Below, piece after piece: positions 51,686 to 60,292 of a stretch of 64,000 bases of DNA; within the stretch, counting starts at the first letter, position 1; every line of letters begins with the position of its first letter. The notes beneath the pieces were generated by a model. The model was not told where the DNA came from. It did no database searches and worked only from the letters and a program-made list of their open reading frames with translations. Source of the DNA: Streptomyces sp. M92 (GTDB taxonomy: Bacteria; Actinomycetota; Actinomycetes; Streptomycetales; Streptomycetaceae); NCBI RefSeq assembly GCF_028473745.1, contig NZ_CP101137.1:5208001-5272000 (forward strand), written 5' to 3'. Both the position numbers and the translations under genes were made by a program.

Positions 51686-51714
51686 TTGACATGTAACGGT
51701 CGAGGCCGCAGAGT
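51686..51714 (+). promoter_or_regulatory. Promoter of the GH109-like gene with overlapping dyad
   Basis: TTGACA (51686-51691), a 17-bp spacer and CAGAGT (51709-51714). The -35 lies inside the dyad ATGT-ATTG-ACAT (51681-51692), which could bind a repressor of LacI/ROK/GntR type. Confidence 0.55.
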
Positions 51715-51773
51715 CATGCCCCGAAAGCGTGCCCCCACCGTGATGCCGACCGCCCACGAGGAGTGTTGCCGTC

Positions 51774-53195
51774 ATGTCCGAAACGCCCGCTGTCTCACGC
51801 CGACTCCTCCTGGGCGGTGCCGTCGCCACCGGCGCGCTCGCGGCCGGGATGACCGCGTCGGCCCCGTCCGCGGCGGCTGCCGAGCCCGCCCCCCGCCGCA
51901 GGCACGGTCAGAAGTCGATGATCGGCGTGCCGTTCGACGTCCACGGAACCGTCCGGGTCGCCGTCGTCGGCCTCGGCAACCGGGGCGGAGGCATGATCAC
52001 GGGCTGGGCGGCCGTACCCGGCTGCACCGTGACCGCCGTCTGCGACATCCGTGCCGACCGCGCCAGGCGCGCCGCCGACCGCCTGGAGAGCAAGGGCCGC
52101 CCCCGGCCCGCCGAGTACGGCGGCTCCGCCGACTCCTACGCCCGGATGCTCAGGCGCGACGACATCGACCTCGTCTACATCGCCACGCCGTGGGAGTTCC
52201 ACTACGAGCAGGGCAGGGCCGCGCTGCTCAGTGGCCGGCACGCCGTGGTGGAACTCCCCGTCGCGACGGAACTGCGCGAGCTGTGGGACCTGGTCGACAC
52301 CTCGGAGCGCACCCGCAGGCACCTGCTGCTCTCCGAGAACTGCAGCTACGGCCGCAACGAACTGGCCATGCTCAAGGCCGCGCACGACGGCCTGTTCGGC
52401 GACCTCACCAACGGCCACGGCGGCTACCTGCACGACCTGCGGGAACTTCTGTTCTCCGACACCTACTACACCGACTCCTGGCGCCGCCTGTGGCACACCC
52501 GCAGCACCGCGTCCTTCTACCCCATGCACGGGCTGGCGCCCATCGCGGCCGCCATGGACGTCAACCGCGGCGACCGCATGGCCACCCTGAGCGCCACCTC
52601 GACCGCCCCGAAGGGCCTGGCAGACTACCGCGCACGCTTCGTCCCGAGGGACCACCCGTCCTGGAAGGAGGAGTACGTCAACGGCGACCTGGTCACCTGC
52701 ATGATCGAGACGGCGAGGGGCAGGACGATCCGCGCCGAGCACGACGTCAGCTCGCCCCGGCCCTACAGCCGGATCAACACCCTCGCGGGAAGCCGGGGCA
52801 TCGTCGAGGACTACGCCGGGCCCGCCCCGACCGGCGCCCGGATCTACGTCGAACCGGACCACAGCGGCCACACCTGGCGCGACTTCGAGGGCTACCGCAA
52901 GGAGTACGACCACTGGCTCTGGCAGAAGGTCGGCGACGACGCGGCCAACAACGGCGGCCACGGCGGCATGGACTACGTGCTGCAGTGGCGCATCGTCCAG
53001 TCGATGCGGGCGGGCCTGGTACCGGACATCGACGTGTACGACTCCGCCGCCTGGTGCTCGCCCGTCCCGCTGAGCGTGAAGTCGCTGGCCAGGGGCGGAC
53101 GCCCGGTTGAGATCCCCGACTTCACCCGGGGCGCCTGGCGTGAGCGCAGGCCCGGCCTCGACTCGGCCCCCACCGACATGCCGCCCGTCGGCTGA
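51774..53195 (+). CDS. Tat-exported Gfo/Idh/MocA oxidoreductase, GH109-like
   Basis: A 473-residue protein. A Tat-type leader with SRRLLLGGAVATGALAAG (twin Arg at about 9-10) ends near ASAPSAAAA. The NAD-binding domain starts VRVAVVGLGNRGGG. The second domain has SENCSYGRNELAML, YPMHGLAPIAAAMDVNRGD and GGHGGMDYVLQWR. These are hallmarks of GH109 alpha-N-acetylgalactosaminidases, which cleave by an NAD-dependent redox/elimination route with tightly bound cofactor loaded before Tat export. It would act outside the cell on alpha-GalNAc ends. It stands alone, with a promoter and terminator of its own. Confidence 0.85.
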   Translation: MSETPAVSRRLLLGGAVATGALAAGMTASAPSAAAAEPAPRRRHGQKSMIGVPFDVHGTVRVAVVGLGNRGGGMITGWAAVPGCTVTAVCDIRADRARRAADRLESKGRPRPAEYGGSADSYARMLRRDDIDLVYIATPWEFHYEQGRAALLSGRHAVVELPVATELRELWDLVDTSERTRRHLLLSENCSYGRNELAMLKAAHDGLFGDLTNGHGGYLHDLRELLFSDTYYTDSWRRLWHTRSTASFYPMHGLAPIAAAMDVNRGDRMATLSATSTAPKGLADYRARFVPRDHPSWKEEYVNGDLVTCMIETARGRTIRAEHDVSSPRPYSRINTLAGSRGIVEDYAGPAPTGARIYVEPDHSGHTWRDFEGYRKEYDHWLWQKVGDDAANNGGHGGMDYVLQWRIVQSMRAGLVPDIDVYDSAAWCSPVPLSVKSLARGGRPVEIPDFTRGAWRERRPGLDSAPTDMPPVG

Positions 53196-53520
53196 ACCGG
53201 ACGGACCAGTTCCAGGCCACGGCTCCCTCCGGGCAGCCGTGGCCGGGAGGCCGCACGGCCGTCGCACACGAAGCGGGCCGGGCCGGGCCGGCCCGCAGCA
53301 GCGTCCGGGCGTCGAGCCGCACGCCCCGGCCCCGCACGGCGCCCTGACTGACCGACAGCCCCGGCCCGACGGCCCGCCCGCGCCCCACGAGACCCCGCTC
53401 GTGCGGGAAGTACCCCACCGCGGACCCGTCCTGCCGCGGCACCGCCACCCCGGCCCCCGGCCTCACCGCCCCCACGGCCGCGGTGAACGCGGGGTCCATG
53501 AGGATTCGCAGGTGCTCCAC
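53122..53520 (-). other. Unrecognised weak ORF in the gap after the GH109-like gene
   Basis: The 374-bp gap 53196-53569 holds a 132-codon minus-strand frame starting GTG (MEHLRILMDPAFTAAVGAV). The first 70 residues look protein-like; the rest is Arg/Gly/Ala-rich and overlaps the end of the neighbouring gene, as in a shadow frame. It may be the remnant of a decayed gene. No family is recognised. Confidence 0.25.
53215..53244 (+). terminator. Hairpin after the GH109-like gene
   Basis: GGCCACGGCT and AGCCGTGGCC, a perfect 10-bp stem with a 10-base loop, 20 bp past the stop codon. Confidence 0.75.
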
Positions 53521-53569
53521 GAGCCGGTAACGGATGTCCGACGCGGGTGGACACCCGCCGTGGGGCGCC

Positions 53570-54325
53570 CTACCGCGCCAGGACCGGCTCCGGCCCCATC
53601 ACGACGACCGGCTCCTTGTCCGGGTCCAGGGAGGTGAGCAGTGCGCGCATGTGCTCCTCGCTCAGGGACACGCAGGCGTTGGTCGGCCCGTCGTGGTCCA
53701 CGTGGATCCAGACGCCGCCGCCCTTGTCCTCACCCAGCGGGCGGGTCTTGTCCAGCGGGGTGGTGCCGGGCACCCGGTTGTAGTCGATGGCGATCACGTA
53801 GTCGAACGAACCCTCCAGCGGCTCTCCGAGATGCCCCGTGCCCGACACCGCGAACTGCGGGTCCTGGTCGTAGGGGAGCCGGGTCCCCGGGTCGGGCAGT
53901 CTGCCCCCGGCGTCGCTCAGCCGGAACACGCCGACGGGTGTGTGCAGGTCGCCCGCCTCGTGGTCGTCGGTCCAGCCGCGCAGTCCGTTGTGCGCGGGCC
54001 AGGGACCGGCGACGGCACGCCAGCCCTGCGCGGGGTACCGCTCGTACAGGACCGCCCGGGCCCGGTTCGAACTCTCCGTCGCACCGGTGACGACCAGCGC
54101 CTGCCGGGTGGCGTCGGGCAGCCTGGCGCGCATGGCCGGCCCGACCCCGGGCAGGGGCCTGGGGAAGGCGCGCGGGGGACCGGCCTGCGGGGACACGGAC
54201 GTGACGGGCGGCTGCGAGTCCCGGGACGAGGCCTCCTCCGACGGCTGCTGGGCGCACCCGGTCCCCAGTACGCCGGTGCACACGACGGCGCCGATCACCA
54301 GGGCCAGCGCTCTTGTGACGGTCAT
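53570..54325 (-). CDS. L,D-transpeptidase (YkuD-family) lipoprotein
   Basis: A 251-residue lipoprotein. The signal peptide ends in the lipobox VLGTGCAQ, followed by a Ser/Pro-rich linker. The YkuD domain has TPVGVFRLSDAGG, FDYVIAIDYNR and the catalytic block WIHVDHDGPTNACVSLSEE, with His and Cys, a variant of HxxxSxGC[IV]x. It would cross-link peptidoglycan or attach proteins to it, or be an inactive relative, because the usual S-x-G-C reads T-N-A-C. The ATG at 54325 is the only start giving a signal peptide. Confidence 0.82.
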   Translation of the reverse strand: MTVTRALALVIGAVVCTGVLGTGCAQQPSEEASSRDSQPPVTSVSPQAGPPRAFPRPLPGVGPAMRARLPDATRQALVVTGATESSNRARAVLYERYPAQGWRAVAGPWPAHNGLRGWTDDHEAGDLHTPVGVFRLSDAGGRLPDPGTRLPYDQDPQFAVSGTGHLGEPLEGSFDYVIAIDYNRVPGTTPLDKTRPLGEDKGGGVWIHVDHDGPTNACVSLSEEHMRALLTSLDPDKEPVVVMGPEPVLAR

Positions 54326-54339
54326 AACGATCTCCGACT

Positions 54340-54375
54340 CCGTTGGTGGACTACTCATTGCTTCTCCACTAACGG
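54340..54375. promoter_or_regulatory. Inverted repeat upstream of the transpeptidase gene
   Basis: CCGTTGGTGGA (54340-54350) and TCCACTAACGG (54365-54375) are complementary except for one pair, with a 14-base centre. It lies 15 bp upstream of the start codon and is a possible operator. The 54326-54691 gap otherwise holds the cold-shock leader. Confidence 0.4.
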
Positions 54376-54582
54376 ATCCGGGTTGTGCGGCCGCCTCGCC
54401 GTCTCCCCCGTATGGCCGAGGAGGCGACCGCGCGGCCGCCCGCCGAAAGCCCCGGCGGCACCGGGCCGTCGTGCCGCCGAGGCCGGCCGGAACGCAACAT
54501 CGTTCCCGCTCGGACCCCTTACTCACTGGTGGGGCTCGGACATGCCGTGTAGCGTCAGCAGCAGATGTCGTGGTTCGCCCAG

Positions 54583-54608
54583 ACCGCCCGCGCCGGAGTG
54601 CGGGCGGT
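54583..54608 (+). promoter_or_regulatory. Stem-loop in the cold-shock gene leader
   Basis: ACCGCCCGC and GCGGGCGGT form a perfect 9-bp stem with an 8-base loop, about 85 bases before the ATG, followed by TT. Long structured leaders are usual for csp genes and may act in temperature or termination control. Confidence 0.45.
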
Positions 54609-54691
54609 TTGCTGTGCAATGCCGGAGGACCAGGACGACCACCTCCGGGTTCGCACGGTGCGGATCCGATATCGGCTGAAAGGCAAAAGGC

Positions 54692-54895
54692 ATGGCCAGC
54701 GGAACCGTCAAGTGGTTCAACTCCGAAAAGGGCTTCGGCTTCATCGCGCAGGACGGCGGGGGCCCCGACGTCTTCGCGCACTACTCCAACATCAACGCCC
54801 AGGGCTACCGCGAGCTGCAGGAAGGCCAGGCCGTCACCTTCGACATCACCCAGGGCCAGAAGGGCCCGCAGGCGGAGAACATCACCCCCGCCTGA
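54692..54895 (+). CDS. Cold-shock-domain RNA chaperone
   Basis: A 67-residue single cold-shock domain: GTVKWFNSEKGFGFIAQ holds RNP1 (KGFGFI), DVFAHYSNI is RNP2-like (VFAHY in place of the usual VFVHF), and the C-terminal EGQAVTFDITQGQKGPQAENI completes the barrel. It binds single-stranded RNA and melts structure. AAAGGC lies near the ATG. This is the normal Streptomyces Csp length. The transcript ends in a 19-bp hairpin. Confidence 0.95.
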   Translation: MASGTVKWFNSEKGFGFIAQDGGGPDVFAHYSNINAQGYRELQEGQAVTFDITQGQKGPQAENITPA

Positions 54896-54915
54896 CCGGG
54901 AGACCGCCGAAATGA

Positions 54916-54955
54916 GCACGGTGCCCGGGAGCCGCTCGGCTCCCGGGCACCGTGC
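54916..54955. terminator. 19-bp hairpin after the cold-shock gene
   Basis: A perfect 19-bp stem (left arm 54916-54934, starting GCACGGTGCCCGGG; right arm 54937-54955) with only CT between the arms. It lies between the convergent cold-shock and hydrolase genes. Confidence 0.92.
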
Positions 54956-54981
54956 CGTTGCCGCAGGCCCTCGCACCACCG

Positions 54982-55815
54982 TCAGGCAAGCCGCCGCAGG
55001 AAGGCGAGCAGCGCGGCGGTGAGTTCGGCGGGCGCGTCCTCCTGCACGAGGTGGCCCGCGCCGGCGATCGGCTCCAGGCGGGCACCGGGTACGGCCGCCG
55101 CGAGCTCGCGTCCCTTCGCCACCGGGATCCAGGCGTCGTCCTCGCCCCAGCAGACCAGCGTCGGTACCCCGATGGTCGCGTACCGGTCCTGGATCTCGTC
55201 GGTGTGCCGCTGATCGGCCTGGGCGATCTGCCGGTAGAAGGCCGACTGGCCCGGTTCGCCGAGCCACGGCCCCACCAGCCGCTCCAGTACCGCCGGGTGC
55301 AGGCCCGCACTGCTGGCGGAACCCACGTACTCGGCGACCAGAGCCCGGTGGAGCGACGGCGGCAGCGCCTCGAACACCTCGGCGTGGTCGCGGACCAGCC
55401 GGAAGAACGGCGACCCCCAGGGAGCCAGCGCGACCGGATCGACCAGGGCCAGAGCCCGGTAGCGGGCCCCGTGCAGCAGATGGGCGCGCAGCGCCACCGC
55501 GCCCCCGAAGTCGTGGGCGACCACGACCGGCTCCGCCAGACCCCAGTGGTCCAGCAGTTCGGTGAAGACCCGGCCCTGGGCGGCCAGGGACACGTCCTGG
55601 CCCGGGAACTTCTCCGACGTCCCGTAGCCCGGCATGTCCCAGACGAACACCTCGTGGTCCCGCGCCAGCGAACGGGCCACCGCGCGCCAGACGTAGGAGG
55701 AGAACGGCGTGCCGTGCAGCAGCACCAGCGGCTGCCGGCCCGCCTCACCCAGCCGGTTCCAGCGGACGGCCCCCGTACTGCCGGCGAACGTCTCGGGCAG
55801 CTCCCACGTGGACAT
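54982..55815 (-). CDS. Alpha/beta hydrolase with Asp nucleophile
   Basis: A 277-residue alpha/beta hydrolase. LLHGTPFSSYVWR gives the oxyanion region, VVAHDFGGAVAL the nucleophile elbow with Asp instead of Ser, WGEDDAWIP the acid, and GAGHLVQEDAP the catalytic His. Asp nucleophiles are typical of epoxide hydrolases and haloalkane dehalogenases, which this sequence resembles. The substrate is unknown. It lies 45 bp downstream of the methyltransferase on the same strand, and the two may be co-transcribed. Confidence 0.87.
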   Translation of the reverse strand: MSTWELPETFAGSTGAVRWNRLGEAGRQPLVLLHGTPFSSYVWRAVARSLARDHEVFVWDMPGYGTSEKFPGQDVSLAAQGRVFTELLDHWGLAEPVVVAHDFGGAVALRAHLLHGARYRALALVDPVALAPWGSPFFRLVRDHAEVFEALPPSLHRALVAEYVGSASSAGLHPAVLERLVGPWLGEPGQSAFYRQIAQADQRHTDEIQDRYATIGVPTLVCWGEDDAWIPVAKGRELAAAVPGARLEPIAGAGHLVQEDAPAELTAALLAFLRRLA

Positions 55816-55860
55816 GTGCTTGCCTTCCTCTCCGGGCTGGATGTTCTCGCCGGCCGGCGC

Positions 55861-56676
55861 TCAGGGCTTGCGGGCCAGACCGCCGTGCTCGCCGATGGGC
55901 TCCGGCGCGGGGGAGGCGGCGTCCGGACGCCACAGGGGGACGGAGACGACCCCGGGCTCCACCAGCTCCAGCCCGTCGAAGTACGCCGTGATCTCGTCCA
56001 CGGTGCGCAGGTTGTACGGCACCGCGCCGCTCTCGTTGTACGCGTCCTGGGCCTGTTCGAACCCCGGATCGATGCCCCGGGAGCCGTCGTTGACGGAGAG
56101 GTAGCTGCCGGAGGGCAGTGCGTCCATCAGCCGGGTGACGACGGAACGCGCCCGGTCGTAGTCGGCGATGTGCCCCAGGATGTTGCTGAGGATGAGGGCG
56201 ACCGGCCGTTCGAAGTCCAGCGTCCCGGCGGCGTCCCGCAGGACGCTGTCCGGGTCGAGCACGTCGGAGTCGATGTACGCGGTCGCTCCCTCGGGGGTGG
56301 AGTAGAGCAGCGCGCGGGCGTGCGCGAGGACCATCGGATCGTTGTCCACGTAGACGATCCGGGACTCGGGGGCGATGCGCTGGGCGACCTCGTGGGTGTT
56401 GTCGGCGGTCGGCAGGCCGGTGCCGATGTCGAGGAACTGACGGACACCGGCCTCGGCGACCAGGTACGTGATGTTGCGGCGCAGGAAGGCGCGGCTGCTG
56501 CGGGCGATGGTGACGATGCCGGGGAAGACGGCCGTGTACGCGTCGCCGGCCTCCTCGTCGACCGGGTAGTTGTCCTTCCCGCCCAGCCAGTAGTTCCAGA
56601 TCCGGGCCGAGTGCGGCACCGAGGTGTCGATCCTCTGGTGCGCTGCGGGTCCGGGGGTCGTCACGGGGTCGCTCAT
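55861..56676 (-). CDS. SAM-dependent methyltransferase (DUF574/PF04672 type)
   Basis: A 271-residue protein of the actinobacterial SAM-methyltransferase group. It has SVPHSARIWNYWLGGKDNYPVD at the N terminus, FLDIGTGLPTADNTHEVAQ (SAM motif I), IVYVDNDPMVLAHARALL and LILSNILGHI. Such genes are abundant in Streptomyces genomes; their substrates are unknown. It begins just before the gap to the SMP-30 gene and precedes the hydrolase. Confidence 0.92.
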   Translation of the reverse strand: MSDPVTTPGPAAHQRIDTSVPHSARIWNYWLGGKDNYPVDEEAGDAYTAVFPGIVTIARSSRAFLRRNITYLVAEAGVRQFLDIGTGLPTADNTHEVAQRIAPESRIVYVDNDPMVLAHARALLYSTPEGATAYIDSDVLDPDSVLRDAAGTLDFERPVALILSNILGHIADYDRARSVVTRLMDALPSGSYLSVNDGSRGIDPGFEQAQDAYNESGAVPYNLRTVDEITAYFDGLELVEPGVVSVPLWRPDAASPAPEPIGEHGGLARKP

Positions 56677-56763
56677 GGGTACGGTCCGTCTTTCAGCCGA
56701 GTCATGGGTGCTTCGTCACAACCTACGCCGCAACTGCCCTCGCCCGCACACCGGTTCGCCTGC

Positions 56764-57672
56764 TCAGACGCGCGGCGCGCCCGTCACGGACATCACCAGC
56801 GAGTACAGACGGGTGGTGGCCGTGATGAACAGCCGGTTGTTCCTGGGACCGCCGAAGGCGATGTTGGACACCGGCTCGGGCACCCGCAGCCGTCCGATCA
56901 GGGTGCCGTCCGGGTCGTAGCAGTGGACACCGTCGGCGAGGGCGGCGGCCCACAGTCGGCCCGCGTCGTCGAAGCGGATGTTGTCGAAGTGCACGTCGCC
57001 GCGGGCCTCGGCGAAGACCTTGCCGCCCGACAGCGTGCCGTCCTCCCGGACGTCGAACACGTGGATCCGGGCGGCCCGGGAGTCCGAGACGTACAGCCGC
57101 TTCTCGTCGGGGGAGAGGATCACGCCGTTGGGGCCGTCGAAGCCGTCGGCGGCCAGCCTCACCCGACCTGACACCGGGTCGATCCGGTAGACGTTGCACG
57201 CGCCGATCTCCGACTCGGCGCGGTGCCCCTCGTAGTCGCTGAGGATGCCGAAGTCCGGGTCGGAGAACCAGATCGTGCCGTCCGAGCGCACCACGGAGTC
57301 GTTCGGGCTGTTGAGCCGCTTGCCGTCGTAGCGGTCGGCGAGGACGGTCACGGTCCCGTCGGCCTCGGTGCGGGTGACCCTGCGGTTGCCCTGCTCACAG
57401 GTGACCAGGCGGCCCCACCGGTCCAGGGTGTTGCCGTTGCTGTGGCCGGCCGGGGAGCGGAAGACGCCGACCGTGCCGGTGGCCTCGTCCCAGCGCAGGA
57501 TGCGGTCGTTGGGGATGTCGCTCCACACGAGCTGACGCCAGGCCGGCACGTACAGTGGGCCCTCGGCCCAGCGGCAGCCGTCGTGCAGGACCTCCAGCCT
57601 GCTGTCGCCGCTCGCGCAGCGCCCGGTGCGGAAGCGGTCGTCCAGGATCTCGTACAGGCCGTCGGCGGACAT
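56764..57672 (-). CDS. SMP-30/gluconolactonase-like protein
   Basis: A 302-residue six-bladed propeller lactonase. Visible features are the metal-site Glu in CRWAEGPLYVP, the repeated blade segments NGNTLDRWGRLVTCEQGNRRV and RLNSPNDSVVRSDGTIWFSDP (Asn/Asp metal ligands), and FDGPNGVILSPDEKRLYVSDS. It probably hydrolyses a sugar lactone or similar ester in the cytoplasm. No close partner gene is coupled to it. Confidence 0.92.
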   Translation of the reverse strand: MSADGLYEILDDRFRTGRCASGDSRLEVLHDGCRWAEGPLYVPAWRQLVWSDIPNDRILRWDEATGTVGVFRSPAGHSNGNTLDRWGRLVTCEQGNRRVTRTEADGTVTVLADRYDGKRLNSPNDSVVRSDGTIWFSDPDFGILSDYEGHRAESEIGACNVYRIDPVSGRVRLAADGFDGPNGVILSPDEKRLYVSDSRAARIHVFDVREDGTLSGGKVFAEARGDVHFDNIRFDDAGRLWAAALADGVHCYDPDGTLIGRLRVPEPVSNIAFGGPRNNRLFITATTRLYSLVMSVTGAPRV

Positions 57673-57704
57673 GGTGCCCTCTCAGCGAGATGATCAGGAT
57701 GGGC

Positions 57705-58871
57705 TCAACGTATCCCCGGCAGCACGGCGATGCCCAGAGGCCGTTCACCGACCGGCAGCCGTGTCACCCGGCCCGTGGCGGTGTCGACCACGCTCAGACC
57801 GTTCCAGTAGCCGGCACGGGTGAAGCCGCCGGAGACGTAGGCGGTGCGGCCGTCCGCCGAGGGGACGACACTCTCGTGCGGGCCGTCCAGCGGGATCACC
57901 CGCTCGTCGCCGCCGGGCGTCCGTACCGTCAGGGACGGACCGTCGTCCTCGGACGGATCGATCGGACCGGTCCCCACGACGTACAGCGTCCCGTCGGCAC
58001 CGGCCGCCACGCCGTGCTGGTGCGTGTTGGCCGTCATGTCCTCGACGCGCACCCGTCCGGTGCGCGGATCGACCACGGCGAGGCGCTCGCCCTCGAACGG
58101 CAGCAGCAGGGCCCCGTCCGAGGGGCGTACGGCGGTGTAGTGCGGCTTGAGCCACGAACCGAGGCCGCCCTCGGTGCCGTACGGGGCGACCTCGATGCCG
58201 CGGGTCGTCCAGGCGCCGGTGTCGACGACGGTGACGTCGAAGGAGTCGTGGTTGGTGGCGTAGACGTGCCGCCCGTCGCGGGAGACGTCGACGTCGAAGG
58301 GCCGGCGCCCCACCGGCACGGTCCGCGTCACCTTCCGCCGTTCGGCGTCGATGACCTCCAGGGTGCCGTTGCCGCCGGGCACGTTGACGCCGACGTAGAC
58401 CCGGCTGCCGTCCGGGGACAGGGCGATGCCCATGCCGCCGCCCCGGTACTCGCCGGTCGTCACGGGACCGGCGTCGGTCGTGTAGGGGATCAGGTCGGTG
58501 CGCTCGCGGGTGCGGGTGTCCACGACGGCGACGCCCTGTGCCGTCGCGACCCATGCCGTGCCGTCGTCGTCGACGGCGAGACCGTAGGGAGCCGTCCCCA
58601 CCCGCACCGACCCCAGGCCGGCCGCCGCGCCCCGCCGGCCGGGGTCGACGAAAGTGACGGTGTCGGCGCCGAAGTCCGTCACCAGCAGCATGCCCTCGTG
58701 CGTGGTGGCCGTGTCCGTGCCGGGGGCCGGAGTGCGGGAGGGGGTCGTGGCGGCGGGCGGGGCGGACCCCGGCCCACCGGCCTCCGTGCCGCCGCCGGAC
58801 GCGCATCCGGCCAGCGTCGCGGTCACGGCGGCCAGCACGGCGAGGCGCGGAGCGAGAAGGCGCCGGTTCAC
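57705..58871 (-). CDS. YncE-family beta-propeller lipoprotein
   Basis: A 388-residue secreted lipoprotein (lipobox TLAGCASG, Cys about residue 22). A Ser/Thr/Pro linker precedes a seven-bladed YncE-type propeller built of YVTN-like repeats (GMLLVTDFGADTVTFVDP, GIALSPDGSRVYVGVN, FDVDVSRDGRHVYATNHDSFDVTVVDT, with breaks between blades). Such proteins bind ligands or nucleic acids or serve as surface scaffolds; no catalytic motif is seen. The GTG start overlaps the stop of the ankyrin gene (GTGA), so the two are translated together. Confidence 0.88.
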   Translation of the reverse strand: MNRRLLAPRLAVLAAVTATLAGCASGGGTEAGGPGSAPPAATTPSRTPAPGTDTATTHEGMLLVTDFGADTVTFVDPGRRGAAAGLGSVRVGTAPYGLAVDDDGTAWVATAQGVAVVDTRTRERTDLIPYTTDAGPVTTGEYRGGGMGIALSPDGSRVYVGVNVPGGNGTLEVIDAERRKVTRTVPVGRRPFDVDVSRDGRHVYATNHDSFDVTVVDTGAWTTRGIEVAPYGTEGGLGSWLKPHYTAVRPSDGALLLPFEGERLAVVDPRTGRVRVEDMTANTHQHGVAAGADGTLYVVGTGPIDPSEDDGPSLTVRTPGGDERVIPLDGPHESVVPSADGRTAYVSGGFTRAGYWNGLSVVDTATGRVTRLPVGERPLGIAVLPGIR

Positions 58872-59518
58872 CGCTGTCCGCCCTTGCGGTGGGCGTCGGC
58901 GCCGTCCGCTTCGGCGCGCCGCAGCAGGTCCGCGATCGTGCGGAATCCCCTGCGTTCGGCGTGGGCCCGGGCCGTGACGCCGTCGCCGTCCGGCAGCAGG
59001 GGGTCGGCGCCCGCCGCGAGCAGTGCCTCCACCACCTCCTGGTGCCGACGCCCGCCGTCGCCGAGGACGACCGCCTCCAGGAGCGCGGTCCAGCCGAGCC
59101 GGTTGACGTGGTCGACGTCGGTCGCCGTCTCGGCGAGCACGGCCCGCACATAGGCCACGTGACCGCGTTCGCTCGCCGGGATCACCGACACTCCGCCGAA
59201 GCGGTTGGTCAGCGTCACGTCCGGGGCGCCGGGCAGCAGCGCCCGCATCATCGCGACGCTGCCCGTGACCCCGGTGACCAGCCACGCGCTGTCCTCGCGG
59301 GCGTCCTGCGCGTTGACGTCGGCGCCCCGGGCGACCAGCAGCTCCGCGACCGGCACCCGGTCGGCCAGCGCGGCCCGCAGCAGTGCCGTACGGCCCTCCT
59401 CGTCGCGTGCCTCCACGTCGGCGCCCGCCAGGAGCGCCGCCCGGACGGCATCGGTGTCCCCGCGGTGCGCGGCGGCGAGCAGGGCGAGGTCGGCTGGAGC
59501 GGCTGATGAGTTCGTCAT
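58868..59518 (-). CDS. Ankyrin-repeat protein
   Basis: A 216-residue protein of four to five ankyrin repeats without a signal peptide (for example AAHRGDTDAVRAALLAGADVE, GRTALLRAALADRVPVAELLVARGADVN, LGWTALLEAVVLGDGG). Repeats end in the ALLAAGADP pattern. Bacterial ankyrin proteins often chaperone or anchor partner proteins. Coupling to the exported propeller gene suggests a cytosolic partner, but the exact role is unknown. The ATG at 59518 is chosen because the frame upstream belongs to the decayed gene next door. Confidence 0.9.
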   Translation of the reverse strand: MTNSSAAPADLALLAAAHRGDTDAVRAALLAGADVEARDEEGRTALLRAALADRVPVAELLVARGADVNAQDAREDSAWLVTGVTGSVAMMRALLPGAPDVTLTNRFGGVSVIPASERGHVAYVRAVLAETATDVDHVNRLGWTALLEAVVLGDGGRRHQEVVEALLAAGADPLLPDGDGVTARAHAERRGFRTIADLLRRAEADGADAHRKGGQR

Positions 59519-59670
59519 GGGGAGGGAGCTCCGGAGTTTCGGGTGCTGGTGGCCCCAGCCTCCACCCCGCGGGCGGCGGAGCCGGTCGGCACACCGGTTC
59601 CTTCCGGTTCGCGGGACGGATGACGGGCATGTCATCCGATCGGACGACCCGTCCGGGCGCCGGGTGCTGG

Positions 59671-60292
59671 TCAGCCGACCGGGAAGGGCAGCCGCGCGGC
59701 CGTCCGGCCCGGTGCGGCCCGCTCCGCGCCGGTCGGTGTGGTCGCCGAACGAGGGCGGGAACGCCACCTGGGCGATCCGCTCCAGCATCTCCCGCGACCG
59801 GGCCAGCCCCCCCGCCTCGCCGGTCCCGGCACGTCCGGCAGGTGCGCGACCAGGTCGAGGTGGTGCAATGTCCCCTCCAGGACGTACGCGCCGAGGTGGT
59901 CGCCCGCGGTGAGCATCTCGTCGCGCGTACCGACCCGCCCCGCGGGGTCCGCGAGGGCGGCGGCCCGGCCGGCGGCGGAACCGACGTCGTCCAGTTGGAA
60001 CTTGAGGGGCCAGGGCTCCCGGTACGCGGCGGCCAGCCGGACGATGAGCGCGTCGAGCGGGTCGTCACCGGTCGGGACGGCGACGACGTCCCAGTACGTC
60101 ACCGCGTCCCGCGTCGGTTCCGCGGTGGCGGGTGGCCAGCGTGATCAGGACGTCCTGGGCGTCGACGACCAGGTGGCGCACCAGGTCCCGGACGAGCCAG
60201 CCGGCGCAGCCGGACGGCCGCGCGTAGTCCTCGTCACGCAGCCCGGCGACCGCGGCGCGCAACGCCGACCAGGAGCGCGAGAAGAGAGCCAC
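59671..60292 (-). pseudogene. Frameshifted MDMPI/maleylpyruvate-isomerase-like gene
   Basis: Parts of one DinB-fold protein lie in different frames. The N-terminal part (from GTG at 60292) reads ALFSRSWSALRAAVAGLRDEDY, then GWLVRDLVRHLVVDAQDVL. The middle continues in a second frame as VTYWDVVAVPTGDDPLDALIV through LEGTLHHLDLVAHLPDVPG. A short piece in a third frame reads LARSREMLERIAQVAFPPSF. The C terminus returns to the second frame, ending ARLPFPVG at 59671. At least three single-base-type shifts are needed (near 60120, 59830 and 59730). Sequencing error is possible but less likely for several shifts. Confidence 0.75.

Noticed and set aside
53122..53520. Confident protein-coding gene in the gap after the GH109-like enzyme
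   Set aside because: Only the first half looks protein-like, it overlaps the neighbouring gene and has no recognisable family; kept only as a weak ORF.
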